In this document: piece after piece, positions 25,156 through 34,217 of the stretch | Position numbering within the stretch: the stretch's first letter is position 1 | How the letters are laid out: every line of letters begins with the position of its first letter | Source of the DNA: Metabacillus litoralis | Lineage (GTDB): Bacteria; Bacillota; Bacilli; Bacillales; Bacillaceae | Length of the DNA stretch: 64,000 nucleotides | Assembly (NCBI RefSeq): GCF_020524045.1 | Contig: NZ_JAIVKL010000001.1 | Location: forward strand, 434,001 to 498,000 | Direction of reading: 5' to 3' | Translations under genes and position numbers: made by a program | Notes under the pieces: model-generated | Told to the model about the DNA's origin: nothing | The model's database searches: none | What the model saw: the letters and a program-made list of their open reading frames with translations, nothing else

Positions 25156-26085
25156 TTAAGATACAGATTGGATTGATTGGCCTTGAAGCATTTTCGGATG
25201 AACAATACATGTATATTCATCCACTGAAGACAGCTTTGTTCTATTTAGGCCAACGATTGTTTTTTGCACCTTAATTTTCTCATCATTTGTTTCTATCCAC
25301 ACTTCATCAGGTTTAAAACCAAGTAAAAATTGATTATCTCTTCCTACAACACGATAAGGAATAATGCGAACTCGATGTTCCCATGGGTGACTTTCATTAC
25401 TTTCACTAATCGATTTCATCACATCATCCTGCAATGCTAGTTCCACTAATTGCTTTGGTATGTAATCCTGAACCGTCAATGTGTCAATAATCATCACTGG
25501 ACTTCTTGTAATTGGATCAACAAGCTGGTTTCCACTGTCGATTAGCCCCTTTAAAGTGAACTGAGTTGCATCTACTTTAATCGTAACAGTCACTAGTTGT
25601 TCAAAATGAATTTTCTTTGTCTCTATGCCTTCAATCCTTTTTCTTGAAAAAAACCAAGTAACAGGAAACCCTATTAAAACAAATATCCAGCTAATTGGGT
25701 GGCCAAAACCAGTAGAATTTGTCATCAAGATTCCATCGACATAATTAACTTCTGACTGAATGAAGTAATGAGCTCCAATCATTCCACCACCTACCACAAA
25801 AGTGACAAAATAAAATGTGAGCAAACCTTGAAAAAGATAGCTGAATCGCTTAAAACCAAATGCTACCCATACCATAATAAGTGAGATCGCCAATTTCCCA
25901 AATGGGTGTACTGCTATAAATGCAAATGGTGAAAACATCATTAAAACAATACTTGATCCTAATAGAGAAGCAAAGAAAATTCTTAATTTGAACACTTTTC
26001 TTTTTAATGTAATGGCTGTTAAAAGAAGTAACAGCAAATCAAAGGAAAAGTTCAAGAGCCAAATAACGTCTAAATAAATAGACAT
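25156..26085 (-). CDS. spoIIGA: pro-sigma-E processing peptidase SpoIIGA
   Basis: SpoIIGA is a membrane-embedded aspartic protease that matures pro-sigma-E. The N-terminal half has five hydrophobic segments (residues about 5-150). The C-terminal half has the catalytic aspartate at residue 183 in LIDSGNQLVDP, exactly the position known in B. subtilis. The ATG is preceded by AAAGGAG. The length is 309 aa. It forms an operon with sigE, probably under the Spo0A-type promoter at about 26334-26421. Confidence 0.97.
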   Translation of the reverse strand: MSIYLDVIWLLNFSFDLLLLLLTAITLKRKVFKLRIFFASLLGSSIVLMMFSPFAFIAVHPFGKLAISLIMVWVAFGFKRFSYLFQGLLTFYFVTFVVGGGMIGAHYFIQSEVNYVDGILMTNSTGFGHPISWIFVLIGFPVTWFFSRKRIEGIETKKIHFEQLVTVTIKVDATQFTLKGLIDSGNQLVDPITRSPVMIIDTLTVQDYIPKQLVELALQDDVMKSISESNESHPWEHRVRIIPYRVVGRDNQFLLGFKPDEVWIETNDEKIKVQKTIVGLNRTKLSSVDEYTCIVHPKMLQGQSIQSVS

Positions 26086-26333
26086 TTGTTACTCCTTTCC
26101 CCTATGTAGAATAATAGGTCCTACTTTTTTCCCCCACTCTGTTGTAAAGTTGATTTTGACGAAAAGAATATACTCCATTTCTGCAGAATAACCGATTATT
26201 TCTCCACTCTTATCATTTTTGAAGTTTGATCCAGTTATCGCTAAGAAAAATCCTTTTTATTTCTTAATCAACAGTGTATATAAACAGAGGCTTTATCTTG
26301 TAGATTAGTTCCTATAAGGACCTGTTAGCAATT

Positions 26334-26421
26334 AGTATAAATCTTCACAGACAGGAAGTCTGTCAATTACTGCCGATAAAGTGTAAGTATTTTTGCAAGA
26401 TTATTAGAATTTTTGTCGAGT
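26334..26421 (-). promoter_or_regulatory. probable spoIIG promoter with Spo0A boxes
   Basis: Minus-strand TTGACA (26366-26361), an unusually long 21-base spacer and TATACT (26339-26334) resemble the B. subtilis spoIIG promoter, which also has an overlong spacer and needs Spo0A-P. Plus-strand TGCCGAT (26371-26377) and TGTCGAG (26415-26421) are near-matches to the 0A box TGNCGAA and lie at about -45 and -88. The leader to spoIIGA is about 240 bases. Confidence 0.6.
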
Positions 26422-26944
26422 TATCATGAGAGGGAGTCATCTTCTACTAAAAATCAGATTTAGACTCTATGAAGAATAATTTTTAATTAAATCACATTTA
26501 ACAAATATTGATAGTATATAGAAACAAATTAATAAGGTTGGATAAATTTCACCATTAGGTTTACTAGGTTTTCAAGGCTCATATATACGTACCTTTTGAT
26601 TTCTAAATAATATTATTTCAACTCTCGAAACTGATTAAATTTAGCGTTGTAATGAGTAACGCAATTTGTTAGAACTGTTACACTAACAATATTGCAACGA
26701 TTTACTTCTTAGTTGCTAGGTTTTATGAAGTGATTCCATTTAGTGACTTAAGCGAAAGATATACTTCAAAAAAGTATGTTTTCCTATAATGAAGGTAGAG
26801 TGGAGAAAGAGGCTATTTACTCAGTTTTTATTTTGTTACAGAACTTGGCCTTACTACAAATATTAATGTATTGTGGAAATAATCGTATATAAGAGTAGAT
26901 TTCAACCGCAGAGATTGAAAAAGCATGACTAGCGGCTTTTTCAA

Positions 26945-27105
26945 GGCTCTTTTCTGAAAAATTGTTGCTAATTGAACTAATTATGCAGTGGAAAAATTGT
27001 TGTTATAGCAAAATAGGTACTATCCTATGAAGAAAAGATGCTACTATGCTTTATATAGGGCTGTAAACTTGGAGTTGTTAAAGCAACAATGTTTAGGAAA
27101 GCAGC
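26945..27105 (+). repeat. MITE-A copy 5 with perfect 8-bp duplication
   Basis: The element runs from GGCTCTTTTCTGAAA to AGGAAAGCAGC and is flanked by TTTTTCAA at 26937-26944 and 27106-27113. It is about 90% identical to the copy at 31065-31226, including the otherwise rare segment ACTATCCTATGAAG, so these two copies are close relatives. Confidence 0.87.
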
Positions 27106-27130
27106 TTTTTCAAAATACGATTTACCAAGT

Positions 27131-27246
27131 GTTGTTCAGGAGCTTCCTCGTATAGAGAGCGCATATGGTGTCTCTCTTTGGTACACTTCTCTAAGTAAAA
27201 ATCTTATAGATTCAGGTTCAATCAACATAATCTTTAATAAAGCCTA
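27131..27246 (+). repeat. degenerate right half of MITE-B
   Basis: The order CAGGAGCTTCCTCGTA, GGTGTCTCTCTTTGGTACAC and TTCTCTAAG, then TTCAATCAACA and AAAGCC, follows the right half of MITE-B with many substitutions. The left terminal part is missing, and the copy abuts a younger MITE-A copy. Confidence 0.55.
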
Positions 27247-27263
27247 AAATTAAGCAATTCAAA

Positions 27264-27296
27264 AAGGTGCTGACTCTAAGATCAGCACCTTTTTTA
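27264..27296 (-). terminator. terminator downstream of ftsZ
   Basis: AAGGTGCTGA (27264-27273) pairs with TCAGCACCTT (27282-27291) around an eight-base loop. On the minus strand the hairpin is followed by five Ts, and on the plus strand by a T run as well. Confidence 0.85.
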
Positions 27297-27306
27297 TTAT
27301 CTTTAA

Positions 27307-28452
27307 TTAACGGCGTTTGTTACGATTTCGTAAAAACGTTGGAATATCCAATGTGTCATCAGATTGCTGTTGAACGTTATTACGTGGAGTTTCTTGTGGC
27401 ATTTCCTCACGTTTATTTTCACGCTTTGGAGCCGTTTTGGTCACAGTATTAGCTGTACCACTAAATTGACGTGGCTGCTGTTTTAAAGGATTTGTATCTT
27501 GCTCAGCAAAACCAGTTGCAATAACTGTAACAATAATTTCATCTTTAAGATTTTCGTTAATGACAGATCCGAAAATCATATTCACTTCTTGATCAGAAGC
27601 TGTTGCAACAATATCTGCAGCTTCTTGAACTTCATAAAGACTTAAATTCATTCCACCTGTGATGTTCATTAATACACCCTGTGCTCCATCAATTGATTTC
27701 TCTAATAATGGACTTGATATAGCCTTCTTCGCAGCTTCTGAAGCTCGATTCTCACCTGTAGCAACACCGATACCCATTAGAGCTGAACCTTTGTTAGACA
27801 TGATCGTTTTTACATCAGCAAAGTCTAAGTTAATTAATCCTGGCGTTGCGATCAAATCTGAAATACCTTGTACACCTTGTCGCAAAACATTATCTGCTTC
27901 TCTAAATGCTTCTAACATCGGTGTATTTTTATCAACGATCTCAAGTAAGCGATCATTTGGAATAACAATAAGAGTATCAACAGATTCCTTCATTGCTGAT
28001 ATCCCACCAGCAGCCTGCATTTGTCGTTTACGACCTTCAAATGTAAATGGTCTTGTAACAACACCAACAGTTAAAGCTCCTAAATCCTTAGCAATTTGAG
28101 CAATAACAGGTGCTGCACCTGTTCCAGTTCCGCCGCCCATTCCTGCAGTGACGAACACCATATCAGCGCCTCTTAATGCTTCCTCAAGCTGCTCTCTACT
28201 TTCTTCTGCAGCTTTCTTTCCAACCTCTGGATTTGCACCTGCTCCTAAACCTCTAGTAAGTTTTGAGCCAATTTGCATCTTAACTTCTGCTTTAGATAAG
28301 TTTAAAGCTTGTGCATCAGTGTTAACTGCGATAAATTCAACACCTTGTACTCCATGCTCTATCATTCGATTAACAGCGTTATTACCACCGCCACCTACAC
28401 CGATAACTTTGATGGTAGCTAAGCCGTCAATATTTGTATCAAACTCCAACAT
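27307..28452 (-). CDS. ftsZ: cell-division GTPase FtsZ
   Basis: FtsZ (381 aa) is the tubulin-like GTPase that forms the Z ring. The tubulin signature GGGTGTG is at residues 106-112, and the N-terminal nucleotide loop is [14 protein letters not shown] disordered linker from about residue 320 leads to the conserved C-terminal peptide DIPTFLRNR, which FtsA and SepF bind, followed by a basic end. It lies 44 bases after ftsA and shares an operon with it. Confidence 0.98.
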   Translation of the reverse strand: MLEFDTNIDGLATIKVIGVGGGGNNAVNRMIEHGVQGVEFIAVNTDAQALNLSKAEVKMQIGSKLTRGLGAGANPEVGKKAAEESREQLEEALRGADMVFVTAGMGGGTGTGAAPVIAQIAKDLGALTVGVVTRPFTFEGRKRQMQAAGGISAMKESVDTLIVIPNDRLLEIVDKNTPMLEAFREADNVLRQGVQGISDLIATPGLINLDFADVKTIMSNKGSALMGIGVATGENRASEAAKKAISSPLLEKSIDGAQGVLMNITGGMNLSLYEVQEAADIVATASDQEVNMIFGSVINENLKDEIIVTVIATGFAEQDTNPLKQQPRQFSGTANTVTKTAPKRENKREEMPQETPRNNVQQQSDDTLDIPTFLRNRNKRR

Positions 28453-28496
28453 GCGAAATCCTCCTAATCCATCAAATGACTTCTAATTGATGTAAA

Positions 28497-29780
28497 CTAT
28501 TCAAAGAAGTAGCCAAAAAATTTCTTCACTTTATTTGATTTTTTATCTTCTTGCTGTTTTTGTGGTCTTGTACGATGTTGCTGAGGTTCTTGCGTTGCTG
28601 CAACTTCAACAGCATTTACAGTTACATTAGATCCAATTTTTCTACCTTGTATTTTTGCATTCTTGTGCGCGAATTGAATTAATCCTACACCTGTCATATA
28701 TTGTGGTTCTCTAACACCAATATAATCAGGACTGGCAATTCTTACACTATTTTGAAGGATTACTTGTCCTAATTCAAGTACTCCTGGCATTCTAACTGTA
28801 CCACCAGTAAGAACAAATCCACCAGGAAGATCTTGTATTCCAATTCTCCTTAGTTCATGTACTAAGAGCTCGTAAATTTCTTCCATTCTAGCTTCAATAA
28901 TATCAGCAATTTCTAATTGATTAAAGGTTCTTTTTTGATCTGAGCCAATGACAGACGCTTCAAAAATTTCATCTTCTGATGCATGATCATAATAAGCATG
29001 TCCATACTTAAGCTTAATACGTTCCGCTTCATCAGTTGTCGTGCGAAGACCAATTGATAAATCTTTTGTTATATGCTCTCCACCAATTGGAAGAACACTA
29101 GTTGCAATAAGATGGTTTTGTTCGAAAACGGCAATGGTTGTTGAACCACCACCTATTTCAACGAGAGCTACACCAAGGTTTTTCTCATCCTTTGATAAAG
29201 CGACAGAACCTGCTGCTAATGGTTGTAAACATATATCTGTGATTTCTAATCCTGCGCGCTCTACACAACGTAATAAATTATGTAAAATCGTCTTAGAACC
29301 CGTAATAATAGTTCCTTCCATTTCTAGACGAACACCTAGCATCCCTCTAGGATCATTAATTTCATCTAATCCATCTACAATGAATTGACGGGGAATAACA
29401 TCAATTATTTCTCTTTCAGGTGGAACAGATATAACTTGTGCTGCATCCAACACTCTTCTTACATCTTCATTAGATATTTCTCTGTTTTCACTAGAAACAG
29501 CTACAACTCCATGGCAATTCTGAAGGTGCACGTGGTTTCCAGTAACACCAACTACAACTCTTTTCAATGAGATTCCAACCATTCGTTCCGCTTGCTCAAC
29601 CGCTTTTTTTATAGAATGAACGGTTTCATCTATATCTACTATAGATCCTTTTCTTAAACCTTCTGATTTTACATTACCAACACCAATTATGTTTAAAGCA
29701 TCATTTGTCATTTCACCAATAATTACTTTAACACTGGATGTACCGATGTCAAGACTTACAAATAGTTCATTGCTGTTCAT
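28497..29780 (-). CDS. ftsA: cell-division protein FtsA
   Basis: FtsA is an actin-like ATPase that tethers FtsZ filaments to the membrane. The ATP-site motifs are SLDIGTSSVK near the start and VEIGGGSTT and LTGGTVRMPG later. A SHS2/1C domain lies between the actin subdomains, and the C-terminal amphipathic helix is KVKKFFGYFFE. ATG 29780 (427 aa) follows GAGGAGGTG; six upstream codons are excluded. Confidence 0.98.
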   Translation of the reverse strand: MNSNELFVSLDIGTSSVKVIIGEMTNDALNIIGVGNVKSEGLRKGSIVDIDETVHSIKKAVEQAERMVGISLKRVVVGVTGNHVHLQNCHGVVAVSSENREISNEDVRRVLDAAQVISVPPEREIIDVIPRQFIVDGLDEINDPRGMLGVRLEMEGTIITGSKTILHNLLRCVERAGLEITDICLQPLAAGSVALSKDEKNLGVALVEIGGGSTTIAVFEQNHLIATSVLPIGGEHITKDLSIGLRTTTDEAERIKLKYGHAYYDHASEDEIFEASVIGSDQKRTFNQLEIADIIEARMEEIYELLVHELRRIGIQDLPGGFVLTGGTVRMPGVLELGQVILQNSVRIASPDYIGVREPQYMTGVGLIQFAHKNAKIQGRKIGSNVTVNAVEVAATQEPQQHRTRPQKQQEDKKSNKVKKFFGYFFE

Positions 29781-29949
29781 TCTAAGGCACCTCCTCATCT
29801 ATTACTACTCTTCTTATTTTAGTCTTTGAAGAACAACATAACAATGAATCTAGTTTTACATATTTGTAACAAAATATTTTTTTAATATTTCTTGATTTTT
29901 GCTTCACTAGTGTTTATTCGTCAAATAATTCGAATTCCCTTTAAAATAA

Positions 29950-30312
29950 TCAACTTTTTTTCGGTTTTTCTCTTGAAATTGACCATTTTGAAATTAAAAT
30001 TCTTCTGATTACAGCGATATTTTGAAACAATCTTACACCAAAAGCAAAAACTGCTACTAGATACAAGTCTACACCAAGATGCACACCGAGAAAAGCTAAA
30101 CTTGCAGCAAGAATAATGTTAAAGAAAAAACCAGATACAAACACCATTTCATCATAGATATCTTGCAAATGTGCTCTTATCCCACCTAACAACGTATCTA
30201 GTGCTGCTAGAATGGCGATTGATAAATAGTTAGAATACTCTGGGGGAATTCGCAGCTCTGAAACTAGTCCTAAAAATATACCTAAAATCAAACCAAGTAT
30301 TGGCAGCCACAT
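29950..30312 (-). CDS. sbp: small basic protein Sbp (DUF1290)
   Basis: Sbp is a 120-aa membrane protein of the small-basic-protein family found next to ftsA/ftsZ in bacilli. It has three or four hydrophobic segments and a basic tail rich in Lys and Arg (KWSISREKPKKS). Its function is not known. One base separates it from ylxX, so it is probably cotranscribed with it. A 170-base gap separates it from ftsA. Confidence 0.9.
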   Translation of the reverse strand: MWLPILGLILGIFLGLVSELRIPPEYSNYLSIAILAALDTLLGGIRAHLQDIYDEMVFVSGFFFNIILAASLAFLGVHLGVDLYLVAVFAFGVRLFQNIAVIRRILISKWSISREKPKKS

Positions 30313-30313
30313 A

Positions 30314-31036
30314 TTATCCCCCCTTCTCTTCTATAGGTTTCATATTCTTTACACGAATTGTGTCTTCATATGCTGGTACAGTTAAGTCTTCAACTGGGTT
30401 TGATATGGATAGACTTAGATTATCGATTGCAAAATCCTCTTCTGTTGCTGAAGCATTCATTCTATTATAGAGCTTTTCAACATTGTCAGAAATAACATTT
30501 ATTTTAATTGGATATGTATGCAAGCTAAAATTATCGATTTTTGTTTGTCCATTAATATCACGTATAACAGTAGAGTTGATCACACGTCTTCCTTGGATGG
30601 AAATATTGCTAGCACCGTATGAATTTAACTCGTTAATTAATCGCTTCAGTAATTCTGGTGAAATATTTTGAATAGGGGTACCTAATAACTCTTCTGAAAA
30701 CAATCTGTCAATCGTTATCGTTATACCATTACCTGTAACTTCTGTTAAACCTGCTTCTTCTTTTAATATGTTTAGAGTCTCTTTTAAAGCAGTTTCTGGA
30801 TTTTGGTCAGCTTCATTTTCGTAAGTTTTGATCATTTCATTGTATTTTCTAATTTCACTCGAAAGCTCTACCTGTAACTCCTGTTGTTTTTTTAAGTCTT
30901 CTCTTAATTGCCACATATCACGAGTATCTCTAACAATAGGTTCTTGAATGGTGTGAAATTGAACTGCAAGCATCATTCCAAATATCATCAGAAGGAAAGT
31001 AAAACTAATTCCTTTTTTCCAATCCTTACTTTTCAT
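30314..31036 (-). CDS. ylxX: DUF881 family protein YlxX
   Basis: YlxX has an N-terminal membrane segment (residues about 12-29), a coiled coil (about 45-75) and a C-terminal DUF881 domain with the boxes YGASNISIQGRRV and ITVDG-like strands. It is one of two paralogous DUF881 proteins here (with YlxW). They are accessory division-cluster proteins of unknown function. The start is ATG 31036 (240 aa) with AGGTG at close range. A MITE-A copy sits between ylxW and this gene. Confidence 0.9.
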   Translation of the reverse strand: MKSKDWKKGISFTFLLMIFGMMLAVQFHTIQEPIVRDTRDMWQLREDLKKQQELQVELSSEIRKYNEMIKTYENEADQNPETALKETLNILKEEAGLTEVTGNGITITIDRLFSEELLGTPIQNISPELLKRLINELNSYGASNISIQGRRVINSTVIRDINGQTKIDNFSLHTYPIKINVISDNVEKLYNRMNASATEEDFAIDNLSLSISNPVEDLTVPAYEDTIRVKNMKPIEEKGG

Positions 31037-31064
31037 ACAAATCACCTAGCTATTCTTTTACTAA

Positions 31065-31226
31065 AGCTCTTTTCTGAAAGATTGTTGCTAATGGACCTAA
31101 TTATGCAGTGGAAACATTGTCGTTATAGCAAAATAGGTACTATCCTATGAAGAAAAGATGCTAATATGCTTTATATAGTGCTGTAAACTTAGAGTTGTTA
31201 AAGCAACAAAGTTTACGAAAACAGCC
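31065..31226 (+). repeat. MITE-A copy 6, inserted between ylxW and ylxX, perfect 8-bp duplication
   Basis: The left end is AGCTCTTTTCTGAAAG (G to A at the first base) and the right end ACGAAAACAGCC. TTTACTAA flanks it at 31057-31064 and 31227-31234. It is inside the divIB-ylxW-ylxX-sbp gene run, so transcripts from upstream must cross it. It is the near-twin of the copy at 26945-27105. Confidence 0.88.
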
Positions 31227-31254
31227 TTTACTAAAAATTATCCTATTCCTTTAA

Positions 31255-31971
31255 TTAAGATGATGCTTTTTGTTCTTGCAACAATGGTTCCATTTTTATT
31301 TTTTCCATTTTTTCTATAGAAACAACAATATTATCATAAGCAAGCTGATCTATAATTCCCCCAGTAATATTCAAAGAAGCAACTAAAACATTAGGATCAC
31401 CAATAGCCGTTATAACAAATGGAGCAGGAAATTGATTACCATCAACTGTTACTACAGGTCCATTACAATAAATATAGGAATGACGTGATAACCTCTGTCC
31501 ATTTACAGACACAGAGTCAGCACCTGAAATATATAATTCATTTATCACATCAAAAATATGACTTTCATGAACAATATAATTGTTAACATTCTCTCCTTCC
31601 GGAACATATGAAGCATCTTCTAAGACAACCTCTACACCTTTTCCCTCTACAGCCACATCTCCAACATACATACGGTATTTCTCTACGTCTTCTACAAGAT
31701 TAAAATAAACCTGCTTCTGATCCTTTAGAGATTCCTCAATTTTTTTTACTTCTTCCTGTTTTGCAAATAGTTCCTTTTGAAGCTCTCTATTCATTTCCTC
31801 ATTCATAATGAGTTGAGATCTTATTGAGTACTCTTTATCCCATTGCTCTGTAGTAATTGTGTGATTTTTATTCTTTTCTTTAGTTAATTGAAAGGAGTAG
31901 GATATTAAGAAACCTAATACTAAGAGAACAAGGGATAAAATAACATAACTACCCCTCAATTTCACTTTCAT
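31255..31971 (-). CDS. ylxW: DUF881 family protein YlxW
   Basis: This 238-aa protein has an N-terminal membrane segment (residues about 8-27), a coiled coil (about 50-95) and a DUF881 domain with ISGADSVSVNGQRLS and FVITAIGDP. It starts inside the end of divIB (23-base overlap) after GAGGAGG. It is a paralogue of ylxX. A second membrane-anchored coiled-coil protein in the dcw cluster suggests a scaffold role, which is inference. Confidence 0.9.
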   Translation of the reverse strand: MKVKLRGSYVILSLVLLVLGFLISYSFQLTKEKNKNHTITTEQWDKEYSIRSQLIMNEEMNRELQKELFAKQEEVKKIEESLKDQKQVYFNLVEDVEKYRMYVGDVAVEGKGVEVVLEDASYVPEGENVNNYIVHESHIFDVINELYISGADSVSVNGQRLSRHSYIYCNGPVVTVDGNQFPAPFVITAIGDPNVLVASLNITGGIIDQLAYDNIVVSIEKMEKIKMEPLLQEQKASS

Positions 31972-32746
31972 TTTCTACTTCCTCCTCTTTCTTTAATTGA
32001 TCGTAAGATTTGAAATAAGAACCCACTTCTAAGTGAATGACACCTTTACTATTCTCGTCAAGGGTATTAACGATATTTGGGTATTTTTCCATCTTCTTTG
32101 AAAATGTTCGAACGGTAGCTATTACTTCGAAGCCATCATTCATGTATAGTTTAACGAGCCATGGATCTGTCTTACCTGGAGTATGATGTATCTCTGAAAT
32201 TGAGTTTACAATAGTTGGTGATAACTTTTTTAATTCACTAATCATTTCTGAGATTTCTTCATCACTTTTCCAATTAATCAAAATTGGAGCATCTGCCGGT
32301 ATTGTAACAATTCGTTCCTGAAGAGCTTGTCCATTTTCTAATATTGGAAGATATTCACCAGCTTTTTCGAGATAAGCAATACTCTCGAATTCTTTGACAT
32401 TTAAAACAATGTAATTTGGCAATTTTTTTTCAACTTTCACATTTTTTATTTGCAGATGTTTTTCAACCTTTTTCTTTACATGATCTGAATTAATATTCCA
32501 AAAACCTGTTGAAGTTGAAATACCACTCATTTCAATGATTTCATTTGATTCAACGTGTTTATTACCATTCACTGTTATTGTTGAAACTTTACTTAGTGGA
32601 GATTGAAAATAAATAACAAGTAATATTAATAGGAAAAATATTGATAAAAAAGAAATAAGTCTGCGATTTGTTTTATGTTTTCGCTGCTGTTGTAATTTTG
32701 GTATGCGATCTTCTAACGAAACAACTTTTTTCTCCAAACAATTCAC
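31949..32746 (-). CDS. divIB: cell-division protein DivIB (FtsQ)
   Basis: DivIB (265 aa) is the single-pass divisome protein that partners FtsL and DivIC. It has a basic cytoplasmic N-terminus, a membrane segment (about residues 30-50), a POTRA domain that starts ISTVSKV-like (KVSTITVNGNKHVES), and the beta domain with YKL-like repeats. The start is GTG 32746 with GGTTGGGG just upstream; this is close for a ribosome site, so the call has some uncertainty. It overlaps ylxW by 23 bases. Confidence 0.94.
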   Translation of the reverse strand: MNCLEKKVVSLEDRIPKLQQQRKHKTNRRLISFLSIFFLLILLVIYFQSPLSKVSTITVNGNKHVESNEIIEMSGISTSTGFWNINSDHVKKKVEKHLQIKNVKVEKKLPNYIVLNVKEFESIAYLEKAGEYLPILENGQALQERIVTIPADAPILINWKSDEEISEMISELKKLSPTIVNSISEIHHTPGKTDPWLVKLYMNDGFEVIATVRTFSKKMEKYPNIVNTLDENSKGVIHLEVGSYFKSYDQLKKEEEVENESEIEG

Positions 32747-32853
32747 CCCAACCTAGCATCATGTACTAGGAACTTTTTTATTTACGTTTTACTATATAAA
32801 ATACATAAAGATTATATTAAGTGTCTTTTGTTTTTTTATGTCTATTTTATGAA

Positions 32854-33017
32854 AGCTGTTTTTCGTAAACGTTGTTGCTTTTTAATACTTTATGGAAACA
32901 GCACTATATAAAGTCTAGTGGCATCTTTTCTTCTAGAATAGTCCCTCTTTTATGAGATTAAACACTGTTTTTCACGGAGAATTAGGTCAAGTAGCAACAA
33001 TCTTTCAGCAAAGAGCC
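32854..33017 (-). repeat. MITE-A copy 7 with perfect 8-bp duplication
   Basis: The element reads AGCTGTTTTTCGTAAAC to CAAAGAGCC in reverse orientation, with the centre GTGGCATCTTTTCTTC. TTTATGAA flanks it at 32846-32853 and 33018-33025. Confidence 0.87.
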
Positions 33018-33160
33018 TTTATGAAGTATATTGCTAATTTTCTATAAACAGTATTTCAGTAAAGGATCTTGATACAAAGAATGATTTACTAACAATATGC
33101 AACGCTGTTTGCTGAAAAAGGACTTAATAAGTAGTGCTAATAAACAAATATCTTGAATGA

Positions 33161-33195
33161 TAAAACAAACGGCATATATCATGCCGTTTATTTTT
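33161..33195 (-). terminator. hairpin terminator downstream of murB
   Basis: AAACGGCAT (33167-33175) pairs with ATGCCGTTT (33181-33189) around a five-base loop, with T-rich sequence on both sides. It lies about 75 bases past the murB stop. Confidence 0.75.
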
Positions 33196-33270
33196 TCATT
33201 ACTTTTTTAATTCGTTTATTGTCCGTTGTTATTATAACACAATAAAAGGAAATAATGGTGTTGAATATGA

Positions 33271-34179
33271 TTATTTACTACCAATAATTTCAACTTCTGT
33301 TTCCATTGTAATTCCATACTTTTCAAAAACCTTTGTTTTCACAAATTCGATTAAATCAAATACATCTTGAGCAGATGCCCCACCAGCATTCACAATAAAA
33401 TTGCCATGCATATCAGATACTTGTGCTCCACCTATTCGATGCCCTTTTAAACCTGCATCTTCAACAAGCTGGCCAGCATAATTTGGTAGTGGATTACGGA
33501 AAATGCTTCCAGCGCACGGGAAATTCCATGGTTGTGTATCTCTTCTATAATCTTTGTTTTTTTGCATAACCGCTACAATATCTTCTTTCTCACCTTCTTG
33601 AAGTTGTAAAACAACCTGTATACATATGCCAGGTCTTTTTTCTTGAAGAACTGAGGTCCGATAAGAAAATTCTAATTCTTCGTTTGTTAACCACTCCAAT
33701 GTACCATCTTCAAACAACACGAGTGCTTTTTTCACAATTTTAGACATATCAGAGCCATGAGCACCAGCATTCATATATACTGCTCCACCAACTGATCCTG
33801 GTATACCACTAGAAAACTCTAAACCGGATAAACCTCTCTTACTAATCAAAGTTGCCAGCTTTATAATTGAGTATCCTCCACCAACAGTTATAACATCACC
33901 ATCAATTTCCATTTCATCCATACCAGAACCTAATTTAATCACAACACCTTCAATACCTTTATCAGCAACTAGAAGATTTGATCCTCTTCCAATTGCTCTC
34001 CATTTAGTTCCGTATGTTTTAATAATTTCTAGAGCCTTGGTCAACATCTCACTATTAGAAGGTTCAATCAAGATCTCTGCAGGTCCACCAATTCTTATTG
34101 TTGTATGTTTTGACAATGGTTCATTTTCAAGAACCTTTCCAATATCTGCATTTTTTAAATCATTTAGTAAGTTACTCAT
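33271..34179 (-). CDS. murB: UDP-N-acetylenolpyruvoylglucosamine reductase MurB
   Basis: MurB reduces the enolpyruvyl group of UDP-GlcNAc to give UDP-MurNAc. It is the shorter type II form (302 aa) typical of Firmicutes. The FAD-binding boxes are [10 protein letters not shown] near residue 75 and [15 protein letters not shown] near 125, and the active-site region is [12 protein letters not shown] 34179 is preceded by GAGGAGG; five upstream codons are excluded. It follows murG by 38 bases. Confidence 0.96.
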   Translation of the reverse strand: MSNLLNDLKNADIGKVLENEPLSKHTTIRIGGPAEILIEPSNSEMLTKALEIIKTYGTKWRAIGRGSNLLVADKGIEGVVIKLGSGMDEMEIDGDVITVGGGYSIIKLATLISKRGLSGLEFSSGIPGSVGGAVYMNAGAHGSDMSKIVKKALVLFEDGTLEWLTNEELEFSYRTSVLQEKRPGICIQVVLQLQEGEKEDIVAVMQKNKDYRRDTQPWNFPCAGSIFRNPLPNYAGQLVEDAGLKGHRIGGAQVSDMHGNFIVNAGGASAQDVFDLIEFVKTKVFEKYGITMETEVEIIGSK

Positions 34180-34217
34180 ATAATACCTCCTCATTCTTTA
34201 TACATGAACGAATTTTT

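Larger units (their letters stand above)
26086..27306. other. 1.2-kb gap between spoIIGA and ftsZ
   Basis: No ORF is present. The low part holds the probable spoIIG promoter (26334-26421), and the high part holds MITE-A (26945-27105), a degenerate MITE-B half (27131-27246) and the ftsZ terminator. In B. subtilis the bpr protease gene occupies this interval. I see no recognisable remnant of it, so the roughly 450 bases at 26450-26900 are unexplained. Confidence 0.55.
32747..33270. other. divIB-murB intergenic region
   Basis: The 524 bases hold a MITE-A copy (32854-33017), a spacer, and the murB terminator (33161-33195). No gene is visible. A terminator followed by an insertion separates murB from divIB transcription, so divIB should have its own promoter in this region. 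Confidence 0.6.
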
